Assembly (NCBI RefSeq): GCF_007556775.1 | Contig: NZ_CP041742.1 | Location: forward strand, 2,308,001 to 2,372,000 | Reading direction: 5' to 3' | DNA length: 64,000 nucleotides | Source: Lysobacter lycopersici | Lineage (GTDB): Bacteria; Pseudomonadota; Gammaproteobacteria; Xanthomonadales; Xanthomonadaceae | Part shown: positions 10,768 to 21,593 of the stretch, one piece after another | Layout: each line of letters begins with the position of its first letter | Position numbering within the stretch: the first letter of the stretch is position 1 | The notes under the pieces: generated by a model | What the model was told of the DNA's origin: nothing | The model's input: the letters and a program-made list of their open reading frames with translations, nothing else | Database searches by the model: none | Program-made: the position numbers and the translations under genes

Positions 10768-11193
10768 CTACATATCGTATTTCTTCAACTCGAAGCCGAG
10801 CGACTGGTAGTGCTTCCAGCGTTCGCGCGAACCGCCGCGCGCGGCCGGATCGGCGGGAACCACTTCCAGCACGCGTTCGAAACTGCCCGTCGGTGCGGCA
10901 TCGCGCAGGTTGATCAGCAGCGGGCGCGACGGCGCGTCGATATCCGGCGCTGCGATCAATACCGCGGCCTCGTCCTCGTCCTCGTCCGCGCCGGCGATCT
11001 GGTGCGGCACGTAGGCATCCGGGTCGAAGGCCCACAGCAGATCGTCGAGGGCCTCGGCCTGCGCCGCGTCGCGCACCAGCACCAGCGTGTGCTGGCCCGC
11101 GTCCGTCGCCTTGCGCGCGAGTTCGCACACCAGCAGCAGCGGTTCCTCGCGGAAGCGCGGCTTGTCGATGAGGTAGAAGTCGGCGCGTGGCAT
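10768..11193 (-). CDS. holC: DNA polymerase III subunit chi
   Basis: A 141-residue protein of the HolC family, the clamp-loader accessory that binds SSB and, with psi, links the replicase to SSB-coated DNA. Typical segments are the N-terminal [11 protein letters not shown], the central [20 protein letters not shown] (about 38-57), VPHQIAG, and the [20 protein letters not shown] strand (about 91-110). The C-terminus [17 protein letters not shown] is also typical. The length is normal. It lies between pepA and valS as in most gammaproteobacteria. Confidence 0.93.
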   Translation of the reverse strand: MPRADFYLIDKPRFREEPLLLVCELARKATDAGQHTLVLVRDAAQAEALDDLLWAFDPDAYVPHQIAGADEDEDEAAVLIAAPDIDAPSRPLLINLRDAAPTGSFERVLEVVPADPAARGGSRERWKHYQSLGFELKKYDM

Positions 11194-11205
11194 GGGAATG
11201 CTGCC

Positions 11206-11267
11206 TGTAGGAGCGCACCTGGGCGCGACCGCGGGAAGAAAAAGTCGCGGCCGGGTCCGCTCCTACA
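11206..11267. repeat. TGTAGGAGCG palindromic repeat
   Basis: TGTAGGAGCGCACCTGGGCG pairs with its inverted end CCGGGTCCGCTCCTACA around a GCGACCGCGGGAAG/AGTCGCGG core. It is a GTAGGAGC variant of the same REP-like type. It follows the pepA stop on the minus strand and may end or attenuate the pepA transcript ahead of holC. Confidence 0.8.
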
Positions 11268-11273
11268 AATGCA

Positions 11274-12755
11274 TCACGCGACCCGATCCAGCAACCATTG
11301 CGACAGCAGCCCGACCGGCCGGCCGGTGGCCATGCCCATCTTGCCGTCGCCGTTGGCGACGCCGGCGATGTCCATGTGCGCCCAGCGCTGGCCTTCGGTG
11401 AAGCGCGACAGGAAGCAGCCCGCGGTGATCGCGCCGGCCCAGCGCCCGCCGATGTTGTAGACGTCGGCGAACTGCGAATCGAGCATGCCCTGGTATTCGT
11501 CCCACAACGGCAGCTGCCAGGCGCGGTCGAAGGTGGTTTCGCCGGCGGCGATCAGTTCGCGGGCGAGGTCGTCGTCGCCCTTGGTCATCACGCCGGCGGC
11601 GTACTTGCCCAGTGCGACCACGCAGGCGCCGGTCAGCGTTGCCACGTCGATCAACGCCTGCGGTTCGAACTTCTGCGCATAGGTCAGCGCATCGCACAGG
11701 ATCAGCCGGCCCTCGGCATCGGTGTTGCCGACTTCGATGGTCTTGCCGCTCATGCTGGTGATGACGTCGGACGGGCGGTAGGCGTTGCCGTCGATGGCGT
11801 TCTCCACCGCCGCGGCGATGCAGACGAGGTTGACCGGCAACTGCATGCCCACCGCGGACACGAAGGTACCGAGCACGGTGCCCGCGCCGCACATGTCGTA
11901 CTTCATTTCCTCGATGCCACCCTGGGTCTTCAGGTTGACGCCGCCGGTGTCGAAGGTGATGCCCTTGCCGACCAGCACGTAGGGCTTGGCATCGCCGCCG
12001 TTGTTGTACTTCAGCACCACCAGGCGCGGGCGCTGCGCCGAACCGCGCGCGACCGCGAGCAGCGAGCCCATGCCGAGCGCTTCCATCGCCGCATCGTCCA
12101 GCACCTCGCATTCGACGTTCTTGCTCTTCGCCGCGAATTCCTGCGCCTGCTGCGCGATGTAGGCGGGGTTGCACACGTTCGGCGGCAGGTTGCCGAGCTC
12201 GCGGGTGAACTGCACACCGGCCGCGATGGCGATGCCCTGCGCAAGGGCATTCTTGTCGGAACCGGAGATTTCGAAGCGCTCCAGGCCCTTCTCCTCGCGC
12301 TTCTTGTTCTTGGCGCCGAGGGTGGCGGTGTAGCGGTAGCAGGCATGGTCGGCGGCGATGGCGGCTTGGCGGATGTTCCAGGCGGCGTCGCGATCCTTCA
12401 CCGCGACTTCGGGGATGGTGAACAGCGCGCTCTTCGCCGGGCCGGTCCTCAGCGCGCGCGCTGCATCGCCCACCGCCTTGATGTATTGCGGAACGCCGAA
12501 CTTGCCGGCTTCGCCGAGGCCGATCACCAGCACGCGCGGCGCGGCGACGCCGGCGAGGTCGTGGAGCAGGGCGGTCCTGCCGGTCTTGCCGGAGACGTCG
12601 CCGCCCTTGGCCAGGGCAGAGATGCGGCCGCCGCTGGCGGCATCCAACGCCTGCGCGGCCGGGGTCAGGCTGCCGTCGGCGAAGGCGCCGACCACCACGC
12701 AGTCGACGGCGGCGGCGGCGGGAGCTGTGGCGTTCAGGGCGAATTCAAGGCTCAT
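11274..12755 (-). CDS. pepA: Leucyl aminopeptidase (PepA)
   Basis: A 493-residue M17 cytosolic aminopeptidase that removes N-terminal leucine and other residues; in E. coli PepA also binds DNA. The two-metal catalytic signature NTDAEGR is at 344-350, and the upstream lysine/aspartate motif [10 protein letters not shown] (about 265-274) is intact. An N-terminal alpha/beta domain covers about 1-165. ATG 12755 gives [10 protein letters not shown], the usual start region; an upstream in-frame ATG would extend into the divergent lptF promoter region. Divergent from lptF with 128 bp between starts. Confidence 0.96.
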   Translation of the reverse strand: MSLEFALNATAPAAAAVDCVVVGAFADGSLTPAAQALDAASGGRISALAKGGDVSGKTGRTALLHDLAGVAAPRVLVIGLGEAGKFGVPQYIKAVGDAARALRTGPAKSALFTIPEVAVKDRDAAWNIRQAAIAADHACYRYTATLGAKNKKREEKGLERFEISGSDKNALAQGIAIAAGVQFTRELGNLPPNVCNPAYIAQQAQEFAAKSKNVECEVLDDAAMEALGMGSLLAVARGSAQRPRLVVLKYNNGGDAKPYVLVGKGITFDTGGVNLKTQGGIEEMKYDMCGAGTVLGTFVSAVGMQLPVNLVCIAAAVENAIDGNAYRPSDVITSMSGKTIEVGNTDAEGRLILCDALTYAQKFEPQALIDVATLTGACVVALGKYAAGVMTKGDDDLARELIAAGETTFDRAWQLPLWDEYQGMLDSQFADVYNIGGRWAGAITAGCFLSRFTEGQRWAHMDIAGVANGDGKMGMATGRPVGLLSQWLLDRVA

Positions 12756-12883
12756 CGACGGATTCCCGGGCGGATTCAGTAAGATTCGTATCGGTTCATG
12801 GCGGCGCGGATGCGGCCTGCCGGAGAACCGCAAAGTGTAGTGCAAGCCGCACCGCGCACGCCCCCATCCCGCCCTGGAGCACG

Positions 12884-13966
12884 ATGCCCAAGCTCGACCG
12901 CTACCTGCTGCGCGAACTGGCGCAGGCCACGTTCGCCGCGCTGATCGTGCTGTTCATCGTCAGCCTCGGCGGCGTGTTCACCGACGTGCTCGGCGACATC
13001 GCCCGCGGGCGCGTCCCGGCCGGGCTGATGCTTTCGCAGATGGGGCTGCAGACCATCCGCTACATGCCGATGATCCTGCCGCTGGGCCTGATGATCGGCC
13101 TGCTGCTCGGTTTCGGCCGCCTGTACCGCGATTCGGAGATGCCGATCCTGACCTCGATCGGGGTCGGGCCGCGCCGGCTGCTGCGGCCCTGGGCCTGGCT
13201 GGTACTGCCGATGGTGGGGGTGATCGCGATCTGTTCGCTGTGGCTGGGCCCGTGGGCGAAGCGCACATCGGACGAGATGATCGCCGCCGGCAGCCGCAAC
13301 CTGCTGGTCGCGGGGCTGGAAGCGGGACGCTTCACCGAGTTGCCCGGCGGCAAGGGCGTGGTCTACGTCGGTTCGATGTCGAACGACGGCACCCAACTGC
13401 GACGCATCTTCGTCTACCGCCAGGACAAGGACCGCCTCGACGTGACCACCGCCACCGGCGGCGCCCTCAAGATCGAAGGTGGCAACCAGCGTTTCCTCGA
13501 CCTCAGGGACGGATTCCGGGTCGAGGGGCCGCTGGACGCAGGCCGCGATTACCGGCTGATGCGCTATGCCAGCAACGAACTGCGCATGCCGATGGCCAAG
13601 GCCGAGGACGGTCCGCGCAACCCGCAGGGCCTGCCGACGATGGAACTGTTTTCGGATCCGCGGCCGCAGGCCGGCGCGCAACTGCATTTCCGCATCGCCC
13701 CGCCGCTGCTGGCGCTGGCGTTCGCATTGATGGCGGTGCCGCTGGCGCGCAGCTCGCCGCGGCAGGCGCGTTACGGCAACTTGATACTCGGGTTCGCCGC
13801 TTACCTGTTCGGCATGATGTTGATGTTGACGGGCACCGACCGGCTCGGCAGCGGCAAATTGCCGATGGCTGCGGGCCTGTGGTGGCTGTTGCTGCCATTG
13901 CTCGCGGCGGGCGCCTGGTTCTATTTCACCGACGGGCGCATGCGCCGGCCGCGGAGCCGCGCATGA
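12884..13966 (+). CDS. lptF: LPS export ABC transporter permease LptF
   Basis: A 360-residue inner-membrane subunit of the LptB2FG extractor that moves lipopolysaccharide onto the LptC-A bridge. Three N-terminal helices are visible (about 12-35, 55-75 and 100-122), then a periplasmic beta-jellyroll (about 130-260, [20 protein letters not shown]) and three C-terminal helices. The coupling-helix loop [20 protein letters not shown] is present. It overlaps lptG by four bases and is divergent from pepA, the standard gammaproteobacterial arrangement. Confidence 0.95.
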   Translation: MPKLDRYLLRELAQATFAALIVLFIVSLGGVFTDVLGDIARGRVPAGLMLSQMGLQTIRYMPMILPLGLMIGLLLGFGRLYRDSEMPILTSIGVGPRRLLRPWAWLVLPMVGVIAICSLWLGPWAKRTSDEMIAAGSRNLLVAGLEAGRFTELPGGKGVVYVGSMSNDGTQLRRIFVYRQDKDRLDVTTATGGALKIEGGNQRFLDLRDGFRVEGPLDAGRDYRLMRYASNELRMPMAKAEDGPRNPQGLPTMELFSDPRPQAGAQLHFRIAPPLLALAFALMAVPLARSSPRQARYGNLILGFAAYLFGMMLMLTGTDRLGSGKLPMAAGLWWLLLPLLAAGAWFYFTDGRMRRPRSRA

Positions 13967-15063
13967 AGCCGTTCCCGAAAATCCACGATCTGTACGTCGC
14001 CCGCGTGCTGCTGGGCACGGTGCTGTTGACCTGGGTGGTGCTGATCGGCCTGGACGCGGTCATGGCGGTGGTTGCCGAGCTCAACGACGTCGGTACCGGG
14101 CACTACGGTTTCGGCAGCGCGGTGGCGGTGGTGGCGCTGAGCATTCCGCGCCGTGCCTACATGTTGTTCCCGACGGCTGCGGTGATCGGCGCGCTGATGG
14201 GCCTGGGACAGCTCGCCGCGAGTTCGGAGCTGACCGCGCTGCGCGCGCTGGGCCTGTCGCGGCGACGCCTGAGCATCGCCGTCGCCGGTGCGCTGGTGGC
14301 GTTGACCGCGCTGATGGTGGTGAACGGCGAAACCCTCGGGCCGTGGGGCCAGAGGCGCGCGGATTCGCTGAAGGCCTCGGCCAAGTCCAACGACATGATC
14401 GTGGCCCAGTACAGCGGCCTGTGGGCGCGCGAGGGCGATACCTTCCTCAACGCGCAGACGGGCCAGGAGCGCGGCAACGGCAGCAAGCGTTACCTCGAAC
14501 TGCAGGGCGTGCGCCTGTACGAATTCGCCAAGGACGGGCGGCTCGAATCCATCGCGCGCGCCGCCAGCGCCGAGCACCACCCGGGCGGTTGGTTGCTGCA
14601 TAACGTCCGGCGCACCTGGTTCGACTCGCGCTCGGTGAACGAAACCGAGGCGCTGGAGGAACACTGGGCCTCGAAGCTGGACGAAACCGCGCTCGCGGCG
14701 AGTATCGCCAGCCCGCGCTACCTGCCGGCGACCGAGCTCAGCCGCGGCATCGCCTACCGCAAGCGCAACGGGCTCGATGCCAGCGAGTACGAGGAGCATT
14801 ACTGGGGCCGCTGGTTCTATCCGCTCAACGTGCTCGCGTTGTGCCTCGCGGCGGTGCCGTTCGCGTTCGGTTCGCTGCGCAGCGGCGGCCTCGGCAAGCG
14901 GCTGTTCATCGGCATCGTATTCGCGCTCGGCTTCTGGCTGGTGCAGACCCAGTTCGTGAAGCTCGCGGGCGTGTACAAGTTCGATTACCGGCTCGCCTAC
15001 CTGATCCCGCCGGCGATCATGCTCGGAGTATCGGCGACGTTGTTCCGCAGGCGATCCGGCTAA
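13963..15063 (+). CDS. lptG: LPS export ABC transporter permease LptG
   Basis: A 366-residue partner of LptF. N-terminal helices (about 15-35, 60-85 and 100-125) flank the coupling segment ASSELTALRALGLSRRRLSI. A periplasmic jellyroll domain (about 135-265) and three C-terminal helices follow, ending FDYRLAYLIPPAIMLGVSAT. The start overlaps lptF (ATGA). Its stop overlaps by four bases with the stop of the convergent RDD gene, so there is no spacer for a terminator. Confidence 0.95.
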   Translation: MKPFPKIHDLYVARVLLGTVLLTWVVLIGLDAVMAVVAELNDVGTGHYGFGSAVAVVALSIPRRAYMLFPTAAVIGALMGLGQLAASSELTALRALGLSRRRLSIAVAGALVALTALMVVNGETLGPWGQRRADSLKASAKSNDMIVAQYSGLWAREGDTFLNAQTGQERGNGSKRYLELQGVRLYEFAKDGRLESIARAASAEHHPGGWLLHNVRRTWFDSRSVNETEALEEHWASKLDETALAASIASPRYLPATELSRGIAYRKRNGLDASEYEEHYWGRWFYPLNVLALCLAAVPFAFGSLRSGGLGKRLFIGIVFALGFWLVQTQFVKLAGVYKFDYRLAYLIPPAIMLGVSATLFRRRSG

Positions 15064-15527
15064 CGCGTGCCCCGCAGCATCCGCGTGCCGCTGGCGCGGT
15101 CGTGCCAGGTCAACCGTTCGCGGTCGAACAGCGCCCACCAGAAGCCCGCGCCGGCGAGCAAGAGCGACAGCGTGCCGACCGCATAGCGTTTCCACAGCGC
15201 CGCGTACGACGCGCCATCGCCATTCGCCGCGGAGACCACGCGCAGCCGCCACGGGCGCATGCCCAGCGTCGCGCCGCCGCGATGCCAGCTGATCGTCGCG
15301 TAGGCGCCGGTGACGGCCCAGCAGCACAGCCACAGCAGCCACTGCAACGCGCTGAACGGCGCGATGTTCTGGCGCGTGGCGTGGTGGCCGAGGAAGGTGT
15401 AGCCGAGCGTGAATGCCGACGACAACAGCATCCACAGCGCCAGCGCCGGGAAGACGTCGTAGACCAGCGCGAGCAGGCGCCAGCCGAGCAGTGCGCGGGG
15501 TGAAGATGCGGGTGTCGACATTCGCAC
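15060..15527 (-). CDS. RDD family membrane protein
   Basis: A 155-residue inner-membrane protein with the RDD pattern: R-L-L-A-L-V-Y-D near residue 20, about three hydrophobic helices, the GGATLGMRPWRLRVVSA loop (about 84-100), and a C-terminal LTWHDRASGTRMLR. RDD proteins have been linked to ion transport in some bacteria; no substrate can be inferred here. An alternative start MSTPASS lies two codons in. It converges with lptG and is divergent from xerD. Confidence 0.85.
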   Translation of the reverse strand: MRMSTPASSPRALLGWRLLALVYDVFPALALWMLLSSAFTLGYTFLGHHATRQNIAPFSALQWLLWLCCWAVTGAYATISWHRGGATLGMRPWRLRVVSAANGDGASYAALWKRYAVGTLSLLLAGAGFWWALFDRERLTWHDRASGTRMLRGTR

Positions 15528-15537
15528 AGGATACTTG

Positions 15538-15657
15538 CCCCTCTCCCGGCGCTGCGCGCCACCACGCCCCGGCCTGCCGGCTTGCTTGCCGGCAGGCGTT
15601 CACGGGTTCGCAACTGCGTTGCTCGAAACCCCCTCTCACCCCACACAGGGGGGAGGG
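15538..15657. repeat. CTCTCCC/GGGAGGG repeat with internal hairpin
   Basis: Begins CCCCTCTCCCGGCGCTGCGC and ends CACCCCACACAGGGGGGAGG. In the middle, GCCTGCCGGC and GCCGGCAGGC form a separate hairpin around TTGCTT. It is a degenerate and longer copy of the repeat at 10646, and fills the gap between the divergent RDD gene and xerD. Confidence 0.65.
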
Positions 15658-15661
15658 AAAA

Positions 15662-15667
15662 GATAAT
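15662..15667 (+). promoter_or_regulatory. -10 box close to xerD start
   Basis: GATAAT (5 of 6 consensus bases) ends eight bases before the xerD ATG, which predicts a leader of zero to two bases. No Shine-Dalgarno sequence is present. Confidence 0.4.
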
Positions 15668-15675
15668 CTCGCTGC

Positions 15676-16653
15676 ATGAGCGCTAAAACGCCCGCCGAAC
15701 GCCGCATCGCGGCGACGCGACTGCCGGAATTGCCGGAAGCGGATGCGATGGCGATCGCGGCCTTCCTCGATGCGTTCTGGGCCGAACGCGGCGCCGGCGC
15801 GGCGACGCTGGCGAGCTATCGCCGCGACCTCGCCGGACTCGGGCGCTGGGCGCGCGCGAGCGGCAGGCGGGGCGGACTGGCCCATGCCGACGCCGCATTG
15901 CTCTACGACTACCTCGCGCATCGTTCCGCCGAAGGCTATTCCGCGCGCAGCAATGCGCGGCTGCTGGCGGCGCTGCGCGCGTTCTTCGCGCACCAGGCGC
16001 AACGCGGCATTCGCACCGACGACCCTACCGCGCTGTTGTTGCCACCGCGCCAGCCGCGGCCGTTGCCGAAGGCGTTGTCGGAAAGCGAGATCGAATCGCT
16101 GCTCGCCGCGCCGGCGCTCGACACGCCCGCCGGCCTGCGCGATCGCGCGATGCTGGAACTGATGTACGCCGCCGGCCTGCGCGTGAGCGAACTGGTCGGC
16201 CTGCCGGCGAACGCGGTGAACCTGCGCCAGGGCGTGGTGCGGGTGACCGGCAAGGGCGGCAAGGATCGGCTCGTGCCGCTGGGCGAGGAGGCGATGCACT
16301 GGCTGCGGCGCTACCTCGACGAAGCGCGGCCACGACTCGACAAGGGCGCGGCGTCCGCGCGCGCAGCGCTGGATCCGCCGCTGTTCCTCGGCCCGAAACG
16401 CGCGGCGCTGACGCGCCAGCAGTTCTGGCGGCTGGTGAAGCAGAGCGCGCTCGCCGCCGGCATCGCGCCCAGGCGCATCAGCCCGCATGGCCTGCGCCAC
16501 AGTTTCGCCACGCATTTGTTGAACCACGGCGCCGACCTGCGCGTGCTGCAGATGCTGCTCGGACACGGCTCGCTGTCGACCACGCAGATCTACACCCACG
16601 TCGCGAAGCAGCGGCTCAAGAACCTGCACGCCCAGCATCATCCGCGTGGGTGA
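15676..16653 (+). CDS. xerD: Tyrosine recombinase XerD
   Basis: A 325-residue tyrosine recombinase that with XerC resolves chromosome dimers at dif during division. The core-binding domain covers about 23-115. All catalytic residues are visible: R169 (AAGLRVSEL), K193 (TGKGGKDR), H271 and R274 ([10 protein letters not shown]), H297 (LGHGSL) and the nucleophile Y306 (IYTH). A 20-residue N-terminal extension precedes the usual start region. dsbC follows, as in several gammaproteobacteria. XerD rather than XerC is favoured by this neighbour and by the [12 protein letters not shown] form. Confidence 0.92.
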   Translation: MSAKTPAERRIAATRLPELPEADAMAIAAFLDAFWAERGAGAATLASYRRDLAGLGRWARASGRRGGLAHADAALLYDYLAHRSAEGYSARSNARLLAALRAFFAHQAQRGIRTDDPTALLLPPRQPRPLPKALSESEIESLLAAPALDTPAGLRDRAMLELMYAAGLRVSELVGLPANAVNLRQGVVRVTGKGGKDRLVPLGEEAMHWLRRYLDEARPRLDKGAASARAALDPPLFLGPKRAALTRQQFWRLVKQSALAAGIAPRRISPHGLRHSFATHLLNHGADLRVLQMLLGHGSLSTTQIYTHVAKQRLKNLHAQHHPRG

Positions 16654-16732
16654 GGCAGGCTGCGTGCGACAATCGACGGAACCGCGCGCCCGCGCGCCGG
16701 TCCTACCGCAATCGCACCCCAACGGATCCAAG

Positions 16733-17584
16733 ATGAAGCTGTCCTTGTCCCTTGCGCTCTGCCTGTTCAGCCTGACCGCCTGCGCCCAGTCCAACTCGCC
16801 CGCGGTCGCGGCCCGGCCGGGTGCGCAGGCCAAGCCGGCGGCCGCTGCCCAGTCGCCGATGGCGGGGCTGGCCACGCAACCTCCGGCCGGCACGCCCGAG
16901 GCGCGCGCGATCGATGCGATCCGCACGCTCAACGCACGGCTGGCGATCGACCATGTCGCGCCGTCGCCGCTGCCCGGTTTCGTCGAAGTCGTGGCCGGCG
17001 GGCAACTGGTCTACGTCAGCAACGACGGCAAGTACATGCTGCAGGCCCCGCTCTACGACTTCGCGGCGAAGAAGGACGTGGGCGAAGCGGTCCTTGCCGG
17101 CGTGCGTCGCGACCTGCTCAAGCGCATCCCGCAATCGGATCGCATCGTGTTCGCCGCGCCGAACGCGAAGCACGCCGTGGTCGTGTTCACCGACGTGGAA
17201 TGCGGCTTCTGCCGCAAGTTCCATTCGCAGATCGCCGACTACAACAAGGCCGGGATCACGGTCGAATACATGGCCTTCCCGCGCGCCGGCATCGGCAGCC
17301 CGGACTACGACAAGATGGTTTCGGTCTGGTGTTCGGCGGACCGCAAGAAGGCCCTGACCGATGCCAAGAACGACCGGCCGATCGCCAGGCGCAACTGCAC
17401 CAACCCGGTCGCGGACGAATACGCCCTCGGCCAGCGCGCGGGCCTGGAGGGCACGCCGATGATCCTGGCCGAGGACGGCAGCGTGCTCGGTGGCTACCTG
17501 CCGCCGGACCAGTTGCTGTCATCGCTGGACGAGCTGGACGCCGGCCAGGCCCCGGTCGCGAGCACCGCCACCGGCGGCATGTGA
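16733..17584 (+). CDS. dsbC: Thiol:disulfide interchange protein DsbC, putative lipoprotein
   Basis: A 283-residue periplasmic disulfide isomerase. An N-terminal dimerisation domain (about 55-115) is followed by a thioredoxin fold with the active site CGFC (157-160). The structural cysteine pair is C200 and C222 ([20 protein letters not shown] then ARRNC), and the cis-proline is in GTPM (P242). The signal region ends LTAC (C17), a lipobox, so the protein may be lipid-anchored; this is followed by an Ala/Pro-rich linker (about 18-52). Classical DsbC is soluble. The ATG at 16733 gives a normal signal peptide. Confidence 0.93.
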   Translation: MKLSLSLALCLFSLTACAQSNSPAVAARPGAQAKPAAAAQSPMAGLATQPPAGTPEARAIDAIRTLNARLAIDHVAPSPLPGFVEVVAGGQLVYVSNDGKYMLQAPLYDFAAKKDVGEAVLAGVRRDLLKRIPQSDRIVFAAPNAKHAVVVFTDVECGFCRKFHSQIADYNKAGITVEYMAFPRAGIGSPDYDKMVSVWCSADRKKALTDAKNDRPIARRNCTNPVADEYALGQRAGLEGTPMILAEDGSVLGGYLPPDQLLSSLDELDAGQAPVASTATGGM

Positions 17585-17618
17585 ACCGCACCCGGACCGG
17601 CCGCGGGCCGGCTCGGGC

Positions 17619-17624
17619 TACAAT
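17619..17624 (+). promoter_or_regulatory. -10 box of purL promoter
   Basis: TACAAT, 30 bases before the purL ATG, with a TSS expected near 17631. It directly follows a CCGGCC-GCG-GGCCGG hairpin (17597-17611) that may close the dsbC transcript. The -35 is weak. Confidence 0.5.
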
Positions 17625-17654
17625 GCGCGCCCGTCCCCGCGCGTTTCCCCGGAC

Positions 17655-20600
17655 ATGATCGTCCTCGAGGGCCAGCCGGCCCTGTCGCCGTTCCGACGCG
17701 AGCGGCTCGAAGCCCGCCTCCGCGCGCTGCATCCCGATTTCCGCATCGCCGGCGCCTGGTGGACGTACTGGATCGTGCCGGCCGAAGGCGCGGCGCCGGA
17801 CGCCACGGCCCTGGCCCGCATCCTCGAAGCCGGTACCGAGGCCGCCCCGCGCGACGCGGGCGTGGTCTCCCGCTTCGTGCTGCCGCGGCTGGGCACGATC
17901 TCGCCGTGGGCGAGCAAGGCCGGCGAGCTGCTGCGCGGCGCGACCCTGCCGATCCGGCGCGTCGAGCGCGGCATGCGCGTGGACATCGCCAGCTGGCCGG
18001 CCGATCCCGCGCTGCAGGCCGAAGCGGCGAAACTGCTGCACGACCCGATGACGCAATCACTGCTCGCCGACCGCGACGCGGCCTCGGCGTTGTTCGATGC
18101 GCCGGAACGCCAGCCGCTGGAAATCGTGCCGCTGGGCGACATCGAATCCGCCAACGCACGGCTCGGGCTCGCGCTCGCGGCGGACGAGGTCGATTACCTG
18201 CGCGAACGCTATTCGGAATTGCAGCGCGATCCGCACGACGTCGAGCTGATGATGTTCGCGCAGGCGAACTCCGAACACTGCCGGCACAAGATCTTCAACG
18301 CCAGCTGGACGCTCGACGGTCGCGACATGCTCGCGAACGGCAAGCCGCAGTCGCTGTTCAGGATGATCAAGCACACGCACGCGACCACGCCGCAGCACAC
18401 CTTGTCCGCGTACAGCGACAACGCGGCGGTGGTGGAAGGCTTCGCGTCGCGGCGCTTCCGTCCGGATCCGGCCAGCGGCGAATACCGCGCCGAGGCGCCG
18501 GCCGAAAGCGCGTTCTGCATCAAGGTCGAAACCCATAACCACCCGACCGCGATTTCGCCGTTCCCGGGCGCCTCCACCGGCGCCGGCGGCGAGATCCGCG
18601 ACGAAGGCGCGACCGGTCGCGGCGGCAAGCCAAAGGCCGGCCTGTGCGGCTTCAGCGTGTCGCACCTGCGCATCCCGACCTTACCGCAACCGTGGGAAGC
18701 ATCGCGTGCGCTCAACCCGCGCATGGCCAGCGCGCTGGAGATCATGCTCGACGGCCCGATCGGCGCCGCGGCGTTCAACAACGAATTCGGCCGGCCCAAT
18801 CTCGCCGGCTACTTCCGCAGTTTCGAAATCGCGCAACCCGGCGGCGCGGTGCGCGCCTACGACAAGCCCATCATGCTCGCCGGCGGGCTCGGCGCGATCG
18901 ACCGCGTGCTGGTCGGCAAGCGCCTGCTTGCGCCGGGCGACGCGGTCATCGTGCTCGGCGGTCCGGCGATGCTGATCGGCCTCGGCGGCGGCGCGGCGAG
19001 TTCGCTCGCTTCCGGCGACAGCGCCGAGGACCTCGATTTCGCCAGCGTGCAGCGCGACAACCCGGAAATGGAACGTCGCGCGCAGGAAGTGATCGACCGT
19101 TGCGCCGCGCTGGGCGAGGACGGGAATCCCATCGCCTCGGTGCACGACGTCGGCGCCGGCGGCCTGTCGAACGCGATTCCCGAGCTGCTGCACGATTCCG
19201 GCGTCGGCGGCGTGATCGACCTGGCCAAGGTGCCGAGCGACGATCCCTCGCTGTCGCCGATGCAGCTGTGGTGCAACGAATCGCAGGAACGCTACGTGCT
19301 CGGCGTGCCCGCCGCGCGCGTGGAGGAATTCGCCGCGATCTGCGCACGCGAGCGTTGTCCGTTCGCGGTGGTCGGAACCGCAACGGCGGAGGAGCGCCTC
19401 GTGGTCGGTTACGGCGCGCAGGTCGGCGGCATTCCCGCCGATGCCGCCATCGACCTGCCGATGGACGTGCTGTTCGGCAAGGCGCCGAAGATGCACCGCG
19501 ACGCGACGCATCCGCCGGCGATCCGCTGGAACACGCTGGATACCTCTGCGCTGGAGTTGCGCGAGGCCGGCCTGCGCGTGCTCGCGCATCCGACCGTTGC
19601 ATCGAAATCCTTCCTCGTCACCATCGGCGACCGCAGCGTCGGCGGCCTCACCGCGCGCGACCAGATGGTCGGGCCGTGGCAGATGCCGGTAGCCGACTGC
19701 GCGATCACGCTCAGCGGCTTCGAAGGCTTCGCCGGCGAAGCGATGTCCATCGGCGAACGCACGCCGCTTGCGCTGCTCGATTCCGCTGCCGCCGCGCGCA
19801 TGGCGGTGGGCGAGGCGATCACCAACCTCTGCGCCGCGCCGGTCGATGCGCTCGAACGCATCAAGCTGTCGGCGAACTGGATGGCTGCAGCCGGCCACGC
19901 CGGCGAGGACGCGCTGCTGTTCGACGCGGTCAAGGCGGTGGGCATGGAACTGTGCCCGCAGCTCGGCCTGTCGATCCCGGTCGGCAAGGACTCGCTGTCG
20001 ATGCAGGCGCAATGGCAGGCCGATGGCGAAACGGAGAAATCCGTTTCGCCGGTTTCGCTGATCGTCACCGCGTTCGCGCCGGTCGCCGACGTGCGCGCGC
20101 AGCTGACGCCACTGCTCGAACGCGACGTGGATTCGGAACTGTGGCTGATCGGCCTCGGCGGCGGTCGCCAGCGCATGGGCGGATCGATCCTCGCCCAATG
20201 CTTCGATGGTTTCGGCGGCGACGCGCCCGACCTCGACGACCCGCAACGCCTGCGCGCGTTCTTCGAACTCATACGCGACGCGCGCGAGGCTGGTTTGCTG
20301 CGCGCCTACCACGACCGTTCCGATGGCGGCGCCTTCGCCGCGCTGTGTGAAATGGCCTTCGCCTCGCATTGCGGCCTCGACATCGAACTCGACGGTTGGG
20401 GCGGGGATCGCGCCGACGACGTATTCAGCACCCTGTTCAACGAGGAACTCGGAGCGATCGTGCAGGTCGCGAGCGAGGACCGCGCCGAATTCGCCGACCT
20501 GGTCGCGCGCCACGAATTGGTGGAATGCGCGCAGCGCATCGCGCGGCCGACCACCGCGCCGGCGATCCGCGTGCTCGCCGCCGGCAGCGTGCTGGCCGAA

Positions 20601-21551
20601 TGGCGTTGGGACGAATTGTTCGACGCCTGGTGGTCGGTGACGCACGCGATGCAGCGCCTGCGCGACAACCCCGGATCCGCGGATGCCGAACGCGACGGCG
20701 CGCGCCGCTTCGACGCGCCGGGCCTGCAACCGAAACTCGGGTTCGATCCCGCTGACGATATCGCGGCGCCCTTCATCAATACCGGCGCGCGGCCCAGGGT
20801 CGCGATCCTGCGCGAGCAGGGCGTGAACGGGCAGGTCGAGATGGCCTCGGCGTTCGACCGCGCCGGCTTCGCCGCGGTCGACGTGCACATGAGCGACCTG
20901 ATCGCGGGACGCAGGAACCTCGACGAATTCGCCGGTTTCGCCGCCTGCGGAGGATTCAGCTACGGCGACGTGCTCGGCGCAGGCCGTGGCTGGGCGACCA
21001 GCATCCTCGAGCGCCCGGCCTTGCGCGACATGTTCGAAGCCTTCCTCGCCCGCGACGACCGCTTCGCGCTGGGCGTGTGCAACGGCTGCCAGATGCTCAG
21101 CCAGTTGCGCGACATCATCCCGGGCACGACCCGCTGGCCGCGGTTCCTGCGCAACCGCAGCGAGCAGTTCGAGGCGCGCTTCGGCATGCTCGAAATCGCC
21201 GAATCGCCGTCGCTGTTCTTCCGCGGCATGGCCGGTTCGCGCATCCCGGCGGTGATCTCGCACGGCGAAGGCCGGGTTGAATTCGCGAACGCGGGCGATC
21301 ACGCCGCCGCGCGCGTGGCCTTGCGCTATGTCGCCGGCGACGGTGGCGCGGCCATCGAATATCCCGCGAACCCGAACGGTTCCGACGGCGCGGTCGCGGG
21401 CCTGTGCAACGACGACGGCCGCGTCACCATCCTGATGCCGCATCCAGAGCGCACGCCGCGCAGCGCCAACCTCAGCTGGGCACCGCGCGACTGGCCATCG
21501 GATTCGCCGTGGCTGCGGATGTTCCGCAACGCGCGGGCGTGGGTGAACTGA
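17655..21551 (+). CDS. purL: Phosphoribosylformylglycinamidine synthase
   Basis: A 1298-residue large-type PurL (FGAM synthase), step four of de novo purine synthesis, using glutamine and ATP. An N-terminal PurS-like domain is followed by the linker and the two AIR-synthase-related halves, with [20 protein letters not shown] and [20 protein letters not shown] in the first half. The C-terminal class I glutaminase has nucleophile C1142 (GVCNGCQML), then ISHGEGR and [13 protein letters not shown]. The length equals the gammaproteobacterial family (about 1290-1300). Monocistronic; it converges with a TPR gene across a strong hairpin. Confidence 0.97.
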   Translation: MIVLEGQPALSPFRRERLEARLRALHPDFRIAGAWWTYWIVPAEGAAPDATALARILEAGTEAAPRDAGVVSRFVLPRLGTISPWASKAGELLRGATLPIRRVERGMRVDIASWPADPALQAEAAKLLHDPMTQSLLADRDAASALFDAPERQPLEIVPLGDIESANARLGLALAADEVDYLRERYSELQRDPHDVELMMFAQANSEHCRHKIFNASWTLDGRDMLANGKPQSLFRMIKHTHATTPQHTLSAYSDNAAVVEGFASRRFRPDPASGEYRAEAPAESAFCIKVETHNHPTAISPFPGASTGAGGEIRDEGATGRGGKPKAGLCGFSVSHLRIPTLPQPWEASRALNPRMASALEIMLDGPIGAAAFNNEFGRPNLAGYFRSFEIAQPGGAVRAYDKPIMLAGGLGAIDRVLVGKRLLAPGDAVIVLGGPAMLIGLGGGAASSLASGDSAEDLDFASVQRDNPEMERRAQEVIDRCAALGEDGNPIASVHDVGAGGLSNAIPELLHDSGVGGVIDLAKVPSDDPSLSPMQLWCNESQERYVLGVPAARVEEFAAICARERCPFAVVGTATAEERLVVGYGAQVGGIPADAAIDLPMDVLFGKAPKMHRDATHPPAIRWNTLDTSALELREAGLRVLAHPTVASKSFLVTIGDRSVGGLTARDQMVGPWQMPVADCAITLSGFEGFAGEAMSIGERTPLALLDSAAAARMAVGEAITNLCAAPVDALERIKLSANWMAAAGHAGEDALLFDAVKAVGMELCPQLGLSIPVGKDSLSMQAQWQADGETEKSVSPVSLIVTAFAPVADVRAQLTPLLERDVDSELWLIGLGGGRQRMGGSILAQCFDGFGGDAPDLDDPQRLRAFFELIRDAREAGLLRAYHDRSDGGAFAALCEMAFASHCGLDIELDGWGGDRADDVFSTLFNEELGAIVQVASEDRAEFADLVARHELVECAQRIARPTTAPAIRVLAAGSVLAEWRWDELFDAWWSVTHAMQRLRDNPGSADAERDGARRFDAPGLQPKLGFDPADDIAAPFINTGARPRVAILREQGVNGQVEMASAFDRAGFAAVDVHMSDLIAGRRNLDEFAGFAACGGFSYGDVLGAGRGWATSILERPALRDMFEAFLARDDRFALGVCNGCQMLSQLRDIIPGTTRWPRFLRNRSEQFEARFGMLEIAESPSLFFRGMAGSRIPAVISHGEGRVEFANAGDHAAARVALRYVAGDGGAAIEYPANPNGSDGAVAGLCNDDGRVTILMPHPERTPRSANLSWAPRDWPSDSPWLRMFRNARAWVN

Positions 21552-21554
21552 TGC

Positions 21555-21581
21555 GCTTGCGCGGCGTCATGCCGCGCAAGC
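21555..21581. terminator. Hairpin terminator between purL and TPR gene
   Basis: GCTTGCGCGGC, loop GTCAT, GCCGCGCAAGC: a perfect 11-bp stem four bases after the purL stop and 13 bases beyond the stop of the convergent gene. It lacks a T-tract but is well placed to terminate both strands. Confidence 0.7.
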
Positions 21582-21593
21582 ACTCGATGCCGC

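Noticed and set aside
17597-17611. CCGGCC-GCG-GGCCGG as a stand-alone dsbC terminator.
   Set aside because: Only six base pairs in GC-rich DNA and no T-tract; mentioned with the purL promoter but not called separately.
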